A stretch of DNA of 40,246 bases, taken from positions 1 to 40,246 of the forward strand of contig JAHLKI010000068.1 of assembly GCA_025602905.1 (NCBI GenBank). Reading direction: 5' to 3'. Made by a program: the position numbers and the translations under genes. Positions 31,101-40,246 of this stretch are shown one piece after another. Each line of letters opens with the position of its first letter. The first letter of the stretch is position 1. Source of the stretch: Phlyctochytrium arcticum. Lineage: Eukaryota; Chytridiomycota; Chytridiomycetes; Chytridiales; Chytridiaceae. Under the pieces are notes generated by a model. The model saw only the letters and a list, made by a program, of their open reading frames with translations. It did not search any database and had not been told where the DNA came from.

Positions 31101-34100
31101 ACATTGAGCCCCTTAATCTTGTTCAGAACGACTCGGAGGGTTTCGAGGTTGATCAATTCGCCGGCAACGACATACTGGAAGTTTTCCACGTTGTAATTGA
31201 CAATTTCCAGGAGAGCTTGAGAGTGGCCCGCAATCCCTTCAACCACAAACTTAAGGGCCTGCTCGCTAAACGTGGGTCCGACTCGAATGGGGTTGACAGC
31301 ACACATGCCGTAATCAGAACGGCCTTCAGCATCTCGCTGAACCGCAACTTGCATTGTCATACCACGGTAAAACACGACATCCACCAAAGCCTCGACGGAG
31401 AGTACTTCACCGACAGAAGCGAGTCCAGCATATTCACCCAAAGAATGTCCCGCAAATGGACAATCCTGCTGCACGAGTCCATTGGCCCGCATATCCTGGA
31501 ACGATCCAATTTCCATCAGCGTCAATGCCGGCTGCGTAAACTGAGTAGCACTCAATAACCCATTGGGGTGCGAAAACGTATAACTGAGGGTATTGTCCTT
31601 GATGGCCGCAAAGAGGGGCAACGATTTCAATTTCCCATTCTCGATGATATCGTATGTCATGCTCTGGTAATTCTTGCGGATGGCCGCACCCTTCTTGCCA
31701 CCAAAGTGAACGGTAATGTCCTTGGGGTTGGTTCGCACAATGTTCAAGATGGAGACACCGTACGTTTGGAGCATGTGGGTATCAGCCCGGTCCCATATTT
31801 CCTTGGCAATCGGAGAAGCCTCGTAAAGGTCCATACCCATACCAACTTCCTGGGATCCCTGACCGGTAAACACATAGGTGGTGGCGGGTTGTTCGACTTC
31901 AGCACTACCCTCCAGGATCTTGACACCCTTGGAGTTCTGGGTCACGACCTTGATGAGTTTCTTGCCGTTGGACATGCCAACATGGTACAACTTGGTCTCG
32001 AGCTGATCACCGGGTAAAACCATATCCAAGAATGCAACATGGTATTCCTTGACCCGCTCAGGATGGTTATTGGCCGCAAAGATTTCCACAAATTTACGGG
32101 TAGAGGCCGATGTCCACATGCCGTGCGTAATCGTTCCAGGCAGGTTGGCCAGGTCGGCAAAGTAGGGGTTGGTGTGGATCGGGTTCAAATCGCCAGATGC
32201 AATCGCGTAGGCGTTGTTGGTCGTGGGAACTGTGACGGTGGCAGGGAACACCTTGGGATCCGGCAGGACCGAGTACCCGCCCGTCTTAAAGTAGACTGGT
32301 TGCTCAATGGACGCACCATGACGGTTCAAGTACTCCAACACAATGTTGCCATGCACATTGGTCGCCTCATGTTCAACCCGGCCAACCGTGATCGTCTCCC
32401 GCGTAGTCTTCAGTGAAATGGATCCAGTGGTGCGAACCTTGGCCAATACCTTGGCATCCCGGTTCTGGGCATACGTTTCCAATCGGAAAATCAAAACAGC
32501 ACCTGGAGCCAACTTTTCTTTGCTGGCAACATCATCCCATTTCAACCACGACTTGCTCTGCAAGACTTCAATATCCTTGCGGGAAGACAAGACCACTTGA
32601 ACCGGCTGCTCCGTCGTCCTCAAAAAGGTGTTTTCGTAATCGGTAAATGTTCCGCGGTACAAGAATGTCGAAACAACCTCAACTAACGGCCGGCCCTGCA
32701 GACTGACGGTAGCCTTGACTTCAACGGCCTTCCCCGACTCGTTGATGACAACTGACTCAACAACGGCTTCCGTATCAACCTTGTCCCCAACATGCAACAT
32801 CTGGTTGGCATCCAGCATGCGGAACTGGTTCGACAAGTGCACCAATTTGAGCAAATCGCCGTCAATCTCTTTGGGCAAAATAGCAGTCACCAGCGATTTC
32901 CACGCAGCAACAATGGCGAAATCCATGGGCGCAGCACCTTGAGCGGGGTTACTGGAGGTAGCCGGCGCAGGAGCATACAATTCAGCCGCATTGCCCACAG
33001 TCGTGGTGAAATCACGCACCCGGTCCGAGGACACGGTGAACGACGACCGGAAAGTGTCTTGCGGGGTAATGGTCTGACTCTGGGATGCATCTACGTACCA
33101 CAATGCACCGTAGAAGTCCTTGATGCGCTGGTTTCGCCCGTCCATGATTTCGTGGATGGGGTTGTGACCTTGCCATGGGACGTACGTGAACAAAAACTCG
33201 AGTGGGACATACTCCTTTTCGCGCTTCTGGAACAATGACACCTTGATCTTGTCTCCCTCTGAAGAAATAACGACGGCAGGGTGGCGGTCAGGCGTGATAC
33301 GGTCTTCATCACGGTCGTGGACAGTCAAGACTTGGGGTTGTCGTCGCGCATCATACTTGATGAAGATCGTTTGGGCGGGACGGGGTCGCAGTATCTTGGC
33401 AAGAGGGTTGGGCACCAAATGCTTGCCTTGAACAATGGCCGATGAAGTCAAGAGAGCACGCAACCACGTGTGTTCTGGTCCGGCAATATGTTGCATCCAC
33501 GCCTCGGTAGCCGGCAACAAGGCCGACTCACGCGACAACTCAAACATGCGCGTGCCTTCCTGCAACTCTGTCACAGTCGACCCCGACAACTGGTTATCCA
33601 CCAACTGCACATGGCGGGCACCAAGGTACTCGACGACAGGGATAGCCACATCCGAATCTCCATAGTACAGTTTCTTGAGGGCAGCAATATGACCCGAGTA
33701 AATATCGCCCAGGATCTCCTTGACGGGTTGGTCAACGCGGGTACAATGACGAACCGCAACAGGACCCTGAAGAATAGCGACACGCCCAGCATCCTGGCCA
33801 ACAATCGCCTCGACGTTCTCACTCTGCCACAAAGAATCCTTCTTGAACCAGAACTCAAACTTTTCATCAATGACAGGGATGAAGGGAACAGGTTTGCGCC
33901 AGGGGATGGAAGAAATGGTCAAAAAGTAGAACACATCCTCCTGAGTCAAAGTCTGTTCGTCGGCCAGGGGGTACGTCTCCAAAAAGGCGTCCAAGAACGA
34001 TTCCGGATTTTCAATCAAGGTATCAAAGTTTTGCAAGAGCGACAATGTCTCGGACTGCACAAATCGCTCTTCAACCCGACGCACGAAATCGCCAAATGTC

Positions 34101-37100
34101 TCTCGGTACGTCACATCAATCCAGGCAGACATGTGCTTCATGTACATCAACTCGAGCATACGACGCAGGACTTCAGTGTACGTCATATCGTTCAAGTCGC
34201 AGGGTTTGCCATCCGTCTTTTGACCAAACCATGGTTTCTGGAAATCAGCGTTGAGGCGCTCGATAATGTAATCCTTCTTCTTCAAAAGGGCTGGAAGACG
34301 CTTTTCACGAGGAAGAGAGAGGAACGAGTCATCGACTTCACGCCAAAAGTGGACTCCACGGTTGGCAATCTTGTGGATAGGTTCGCCCAATTCGGATTTG
34401 ACGGTCAGGATACCGCCAATTTCGCCCTTGTACGTTCGCTCCCACAGCGATTCGTCGGTGATTCCGGGGGCACGGACAATCAGTTCCTTGACAGCAGGGG
34501 AGGTCAGACATTCTTTGGCGACCATGACACGCGATCCAAACAAGAGACCGTCAAAGGGCATGGGGGGGTGATCAAACTGGGTGGACCATTCACCAGTCAA
34601 GTAGGGCAGAGTACCGAGGTCATCACCGAATCCAGAACCGACGACCAAAATCAAGTTCTCGACACGGCGAATGGCACCATAAGTCTCGAGCATGGGCTGG
34701 TGGAAATCTTCAAAAGAGTGGTGACCACCGCCTCGACCACCGGTCCATTGCAGGATAATGGGCATGTCGGGGTTGTTGCGGGCAATCGTAATGACGCGAC
34801 GAATCGTCTCGACACTGCCAGGCTTGAAGGCGACATGGCGTAATCCGGCGGCGCGCAAGTTCTTAATGACTTCATCGGCGACATCCATGGAAGGCACACC
34901 GGCGGCGATACAGACACCTTCCATGGGGATACCCTCACGACGCATGGCTTGGACGGCAGGGTACTGAATTCCCCACAGACGCGGGTTCAGAAACAAAATG
35001 TTGAGAGTAATGCCTTCACCGGGTGCAATACGGTCCATGATTTTCTTGACGCGATCACGGAGGTACTGTTCAGTGTGCTGACCTCCACCAGCCAACTCGA
35101 CGTGGAATCCAGCATTGGTAACGGCACTGACAAACTGCTCACTGGCCGTGCAAGGCGTCATACCGGCCACCATTAGCGGAGCTTTGCCCAAGAGACGACT
35201 GAATGGCGTGTCGACGTGAATCTCTCCGGTGCTGGCAATGCGAATCAGCTTGGGGCGGAACTTTTCGGCCCAGTTGGGAGCAAAGCGAACCGAGTGGACA
35301 TCACGGTCGAAAATGTAGGACCGATCCAAGAGTTCAGCGGGGACATTCTCTAGGGTTCCGGCCAAAATGACCTGAACACCAGTTCCTTCCTTGTTGCGGT
35401 GGGTCAAAGATCCGACACCAGAGGCACCACCGGGACCAAAGTCCAAAACATGGGTACTCTTGTGAGTCGCCTTTTCCCAGTAGACGGGCTGCAAGCAAAT
35501 TTGGTGAACAAGGGAAGAGGTCACATTGTCAGACTGGCGGAGATCCTCGCCGGTGTGAGTGTGGTAGACAGGGACAGCAAGCTTCTTGGCCTCGAATTGC
35601 AGGTTGTGAGCCTTGATATCGGCCTCGAGAATGCTGGGGACATCCTTCAAGTACTCGGAGTGGAAAGGAACGGCCACAGGCAAGAAACGCGAGGAAAAGC
35701 GCACTTTACGTTGCGAGTGGGGAATGCGACTTTGGTCCTGACCAGTCTGGGCCTTCAACTTGCGGAGAGATACGTTGAGACCGTAGAGTGATTGAGGTGG
35801 GCCGGTAAAGATGGTTGAGCGCGGACCGTTCACGAGAGAGAGATGAACGCGTCGGTCGGCGGGCAAGAACGAGTTTGTGGTTTCGGCGTGTTGCTGGACC
35901 TCTGAGTAGCGAAGACCGTTGACGGCCAACATGGGCGTGGGAACTCCTTCGCTGTTAGCGAGCGAGTCTTGCAAAATGTTGGGGTTGAGAGTGGTGGCGG
36001 GACAAGCGCTCTGCGAACGGAGACCGAGCCAGTACAACAAAGTAAGCGCCTTTTGGGTGTTTTCCAAAAACTCCTTTTCCGTCTCGGAAGCTGAAATGAC
36101 CACCGAAGACACAATTCCCTGAGAGTGACCGGTGGTTCCTGTTGGATGAGGGTAAGTCATCTGACCTCAAAGTATAGAGAAAAAGAGATACATACCAGCT
36201 AAGATACTGCGGAATTCTCCAGGAGTTTTGTTGAGCAGCTTAAAGGTAATGAAGTAGTTGGCCAATTGGGTCAATCCGATGAGCGGCAAACTGAGATGAG
36301 TCGCCAACAAGTTTTCGGTGCTGGGTCGAGATTCGGGGTTTTGAAGCCACCCCATGACATCAATCTTGGTCGAGTACTGAGCCTGAGCCTCGGACGAGGA
36401 AGAGTGCTGGGCAAGGGTGAGAGCGGCCTGAGCCAAAAAGGGGCGGGCAAAAGCCTCGTAGGTGGTAAAAAGGGAAACCAGTTCGTCAAAGTACTCTTCG
36501 ACGTTGCCCTGACCGCCAAAGACAGCCATGATGGTGGCGCGACCGGCCTGAGCTGCGGAAAAGAGGGCAGACTCCTTGCCAATGCTAGTGTTTGATGTGA
36601 TGGATGATGATGTGTTGTTGTTGTTGTTGTTGATGCTAGTGGTGGATTGAGCCATGGCCTCGTCGTAAATGTTGTGACGCTTGAGAGCGACCACAGCCAG
36701 GTAGTAAGAGCGCAGGACGGCGGTCCGGGCGTCAACGGGAGTAATGTCGCGGGTTGCAGCGTGAATGTCATTGGACTTTAGTTTTCGCTGCAACTGGGAA
36801 AAGATGACTGCGACAAAAGCGAGCAAATCACCAGTTCCCCCGGGAGTAGCGGCGGCATTGGCATTGTTGGTAGAGTTGGACGTAGCGCGGCGCAGCGAAA
36901 AGTCGAGAAAGCTGGCCAAGAGCTGAATCTTTTGGGCATTGATGGCGGCGGCGGCGGTAACCTCGGCCGACTTTTGAGCGTCATCAGCAAATTCGTCGTC
37001 GTCGTCGTGCGCAGCAGCGGGAACAATCAATGTCTCGGAGAGAGTAGCGGGCACGAGCGAGGCATAAGATTCCTTGAAGGCTTCTGCGACGGGCCAGAGA

Positions 37101-37195
37101 GACAAGGGAACGGGGAGCGTGATTTGGATTCCGTTCTGCTTGATGGCCAGACGGCGGATCTGCTCGTGTTGGTGGGTTCGGTAGGATTCCGCCAT
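25196..37195 (-). CDS. FAS: Fused type I fatty acid synthase (beta-alpha), complete
   Basis: Cytosolic enzyme that makes long-chain acyl-CoA from acetyl-CoA and malonyl-CoA. Exon 1 (37195-36196) and exon 2 (36138-25196) are joined across a 57-nt intron; splicing restores TTGHSQG, with acetyltransferase Ser339. The protein is 3,980 residues, the usual size of fused fungal FAS. Domain order: acetyltransferase; enoyl reductase (MVAGMTP about 657, GSGFGDD about 833); dehydratase (GDLNPIH, His1655); malonyl/palmitoyl transferase (GHSLGEYAG, Ser1899); Ala/Pro-rich linker (about 2238-2278); acyl carrier (GGKSTLQNE, Ser2315); ketoreductase (ITGCGQGSIG, about 2775); ketosynthase (GACATA Cys3390, His3628, His3669); phosphopantetheinyl transferase (GLGVDV, Asp3859) to the C-terminus. 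In two-subunit fungi the break falls inside the transferase domain; here that domain is continuous. Exon 1 has a poly-Asn/Thr/Ser stretch. All catalytic residues are present. Confidence 0.97.
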
Positions 37196-37231
37196 GATTC
37201 GTTTGTTTATTTCGGTGGGATTTCGATGATC

Positions 37232-37295
37232 TGTCGGGGGGAGAAAGAGAGAGGGTTTAGAGATGGGCTCCTGTCAAAAGTCCGGGGATACATAC
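37232..37295 (-). other. Probable intron in the FAS 5' leader
   Basis: On the minus strand a GTATGT donor (37,295) and a CGACAG acceptor (37,232) bound 64 nt just upstream of the FAS start codon. Donor context (CTGGTATGT) is the same as in the FAS coding intron (GCTGGTATGT). The leader exon upstream is CT-rich. Confidence 0.55.
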
Positions 37296-38472
37296 CAGTT
37301 TCAAGAGTGTTTTTACGATGACAAACACACACAAGACAGAGACAAAGCGACCGAGAGAGAGAGAGTCGGGTTGTCGTTGCGTGTTGGTGGTCGTCGGGTC
37401 GAGTTCTAGAGATTCCTTTCACTGCTATCCGGCCTGAGAGAGAAGCAGGCGGCGGCTGGGAAAAAAAAAGAAGAACAAGAGAGGGAATGGCCGAGGGGCA
37501 GGAGGGTCTTTATGCGGGACAGGTACTACGGGGGATGATCGATGCTGTTCAGGCCGTGCCGGAGGGCAGTAACATGGCTGTGCCTCTATTATTGTGACTG
37601 TGCCATGGTGCTTGGGCAGGGCCTGGCTAAACTGCCAAATTCTTTGCCTCCAGGGCCCCTCGCAAGAACGATCCAAGGCTTCACTGTCATGTATCGATTC
37701 TGAGTCGTTCTGGTGTTCCCTCAGACCTGTCAGTCAGCTCGGTACTTCCGTACTTTCCCTACTTTCCCCACTTGGGGACATGGTTCATCTATAGTGCATG
37801 CATAGCCCAAGCAAGAGCCTTGAGTAGGAGGATCTACCCCACACTCGAGGTAAGACGGACTCGTAGTAGACACACCAAGTCACGCTTCTGCGACTGGAAT
37901 AAAGGTGGAATTGCAAAGTTCCCGGCTGTCCGGATGAGCCACTATCAACGATAACACCCATTCTACACTCTCCACTTCGTACACGAGTACACCACATCAC
38001 GAGTATCCTTGGGCGGGAACTTTGGGCAACTCTTCTCTTTTCGCTCGACCTGACAGCCAGACCTGACCCGAAAGACATTTGCCCAGAACAACAAGGCCGC
38101 GTAAATTAAAGACCCAAAAGCAACACAAGGCAAACACCCCTTGTGGGACCTGTACAAGCAATGTGCGCTACCAGTCCATAGGGTGAAACCCCCTCCGGTT
38201 TTCGCGTTCTCCCGAATTACCCACCGATCCGCCCTGCGATCCGCCAAACACCGCCGCTCAGCGCCATCACTTTTTAGTAAGTTTCTATCTGCGTTCTATG
38301 AGGGGAGTACCCAACTTCATGCTGGGATACGTTTCTACCATATTCATGCATCAAAATTAAACGTTTGTAGTTGTTCCAGAAGCTGTGGCGATTATTACGA
38401 AGATTGCTCCTGATCGTACCTGGTCTACTCGTTATAACCAGCAATTCCAGCTCGGTTTTCATCGAGAAAACA
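37296..38472. other. FAS promoter region and intergenic sequence
   Basis: Contains the presumed FAS leader and promoter (CT-rich on the minus strand near 37,330-37,370) and otherwise nothing recognisable. Short open frames lack any domain similarity. Confidence 0.5.
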
Positions 38473-38546
38473 GCTTCCGTGGCGCAATTGGCTAGCGCGT
38501 CCGACTGTTAATCGGGAGGTTGCCAGTTCAAGCCTGGCCGGAAGCG
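38473..38546 (+). tRNA. tRNA-Asn(GUU): tRNA-Asn (anticodon GTT)
   Basis: Full cloverleaf of 74 nt. Acceptor GCTTCCG pairs with CGGAAGC, discriminator G. D-arm GGCGCAATTGGCTAGCGC, anticodon loop CTGTTAA (anticodon GTT) in a 5-bp stem with one G-U pair, T-arm GCCAG-TTCAAGC-CTGGC. A T5 run (from about 38,550) follows as a Pol III terminator. No intron. It is a useful contrast to the expanded tRNA-like units elsewhere in the window. Confidence 0.96.
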
Positions 38547-39662
38547 ATTCTTTTTCTTCTTTTCATTTTTGATCATCGCACTTCCAGAAGGACTTGGGGG
38601 CGAGACTGCTAGGAATAACTGTCGTCCTTGGTATCAATCAAAGAGGTGTCTGACGCTTCTTATGCACATGCGTACAAATATCCCTGCATACGGCACCAAT
38701 ATATGTTTGCTGAAACTATCACTCATTCTCTGAAAGGCAGGGAACAGGCCGGCAGTGATGGGAGCTCAGAAAAGACCAAAAAGAAAATGTAAAGAATCAA
38801 GCTGAACTAGAACAAAAAGGAAGGCCTTGGAAAAGAAGATTGCATAGTTTACAGGAATCAAGGGTGCAGCAAAAAAGGAAATCCTGGATATAAAGCGTGA
38901 GAAAAAACACTGCAAAATCGTGTAAGTGTCGAATATAGATTTGAAGGCCCTCTCAGAGTCTGTCAAGTGGAGAGCTGCAAAAACAACTTGGGGGCAGCAG
39001 CAACGTGACATATTCAGGGAGCAATCGAGAGATTAATCGCCAAAAAGTTCAGATCCTGAGTTCCTTCGCCATGCAAACCTTCCATTATCTGCACGAGAAG
39101 TGGGGTGGGTCCACATGTGGGAAAAGAGGGTTCTCGTTCAGATGATCAAGGGTTCACAATTCCACCATTGTGCACGTTTATATTCATGCTTCACCCACCC
39201 CGGCATGGTTAGGGTTACTCCTTCTTCATCTGAGAGTAAGATGTCCAAAATTGGTGCGATTAACATTTCAAGCTCTCAGCAGTCTACTCTCGCATAGCTT
39301 CTAAAGCCTGGCAAAATGCAACTCTCTGAGACTCGAATCTCTGCTCTGGGTTTTTGGAAACTACATTTAGTCCCGGTGTCTGGATGGGGGACGTGGATCA
39401 CAAGGAAATGGCGGACCATCATTCTAAAAGTGTGAGGTATCATTAAACCTTTGCATTTTTCGGGTCCATTTATCTTACAGTCAAAATGGCAAAAATGCTT
39501 GACAGATACGGAATTGATCTGTTGCAAGGTTGCGCAGCACATCGGAAATGCCCAGCGGATGTTTGTCATGAAACCGGAACCGTGTTATATACCTCACAAG
39601 CGGGAACCTGTACCAACAAGAGTGATACACTACTGTCAAAAGTACCACGGTGGATACAACAG
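38547..39662. other. Intergenic region, nothing recognised
   Basis: Downstream of the tRNA the sequence is AT-rich with only short open frames. I see no gene, repeat or structured RNA up to the target duplication of the MITE-like element. Confidence 0.45.
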
Positions 39663-39670
39663 TACATTAT

Positions 39671-40127
39671 GGAAATTGTTAAATGTACGCCCTTTTGTTG
39701 TTAAATGGACGCCTTCCCAACGGTATTTATTATTCTGGTTATTCTGGTTAAATGTACGCCCTTTTGGGAAAACGCTTTACCACTTCAACGGATGAAAACG
39801 GCATAGTAACGAGCCGAGGCCTGTTACTATCTAGTGACTAGAATCAAAGTTGGTAAATATTGGATGACCAAAAGTTGTGGAAGGGAAGCTATTCCAATGA
39901 AGACGAGCTGCTTAATGTGCCATCGCTAAACGTGCATGAGCTCGATTGCTCCAACCCGTCCTGGTCTAGACACGTCTTAGCGTTGTACCCAGGCCCTCGT
40001 TTTTTACAGGAACTACAGTCCCACCCCGGTAGAGGCCTCAACCGGATCAAATTGCGCAGCTGGGCAAAGGCGTCCTTTGAACAGGGCGTCCATTTAACAA
40101 CAAAAGGGCGTACATTTAACAACTTCC
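39671..40127. mobile_element. MITE-like non-autonomous DNA transposon with 8-bp target duplication
   Basis: A 457-bp element flanked by the direct repeat TACATTAT (39,663-39,670 and 40,128-40,135). Its ends are inverted repeats of about 43 bp, beginning GGAAATTGTTAAATGTACGC on the left and GGAAGTTGTTAAATGTACGC on the right, and containing TTAAATGGACGCC. An extra direct copy of TTAAATGTACGCCCTTTTG sits just inside the left end (39,749-39,767; the terminal copy is 39,679-39,697). No transposase is encoded. An 8-bp duplication fits hAT, P, Merlin or KDZ-type transposases; the termini do not let me choose. Confidence 0.85.
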
Positions 40128-40246
40128 TACATTATCCGTTATACTCCAGACAATAATAATTCATCCCACTCACCCAGCCATAGTCCTTTTATTTTTCCAC
40201 GGAAAAACTGCGCATGTCCCAGGGGCGTTCGCCAGATGATCATTTC

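Noticed and set aside
27056..34843. Long open frames on the plus strand within the fatty acid synthase gene
   Set aside because: They lie opposite a complete, motif-rich coding sequence and have no recognisable domains; they reflect codon bias of the FAS gene.
39290..39350. Possible B box (GACTCGAATCTC) suggesting another tRNA
   Set aside because: No matching acceptor halves, A box or cloverleaf could be built around it.

Overview
The window looks like nuclear DNA of a filamentous or early-diverging fungus. Seven of its eight protein genes are split by short introns (52-79 nt in most cases, often with GTATGT or GTAAGT donors), and the eighth has one. The fatty acid synthase is a single fused polypeptide of the kind seen in basidiomycetes and 'zygomycete'-type fungi. 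RABL3-like and EIF1AD-like genes are also present. I cannot name the species from sequence alone. The first 200 bases are almost pure G and look like a contig end or artefact.

Bases 1,241-9,574 form a compact housekeeping block: a RABL3-like small GTPase (-), a DUF3128/PANTS-family protein (-), an eIF1A-domain protein (+), mitochondrial ribosomal protein mL46 (-), a Nudix ADP-ribose pyrophosphatase (+) and a membrane-anchored PHO8-like alkaline phosphatase (+). Two pairs are divergent with short shared promoters. Cytosolic-type leucyl-tRNA synthetase follows (10,893-14,373, +), preceded by an in-frame, mitochondrial-presequence-like extension without an AUG. A long-chain acyl-CoA synthetase lies at 16,293-18,486 (-). 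A complete fused type I fatty acid synthase of 3,980 residues fills 25,196-37,195 (-). It makes acyl chains; the acyl-CoA synthetase activates free fatty acids. The right end holds a tRNA-Asn(GTT) and a 457-bp MITE-like element with long terminal inverted repeats and an 8-bp target duplication.

The most unusual part is the gene-poor sequence at about 14,800-15,910 and 19,060-24,350. It carries at least eight well-preserved copies, plus two degenerate copies and one fragment, of an unusual RNA-gene-like unit. Each unit begins with a 7-nt acceptor half (GCATTGG), followed by a sequence fitting the RNA polymerase III A box. Each ends with an intact T-arm (fitting the B box), the matching acceptor half CCAATGC, one discriminator base, and a T-run 9-16 nt downstream. 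Between the two ends, where a tRNA would have only an anticodon arm and variable loop, lie 170-530 nt of variable, hairpin-dense sequence. This is closed by a short helix (AGCTC/GAGCT) that covaries in one copy. The architecture resembles a tmRNA-like or tRNA-like-capped RNA rather than a tRNA or an ordinary SINE. Units are arranged head-to-tail or divergently and share a conserved upstream block. I consider this the best candidate for an undescribed system in the window.
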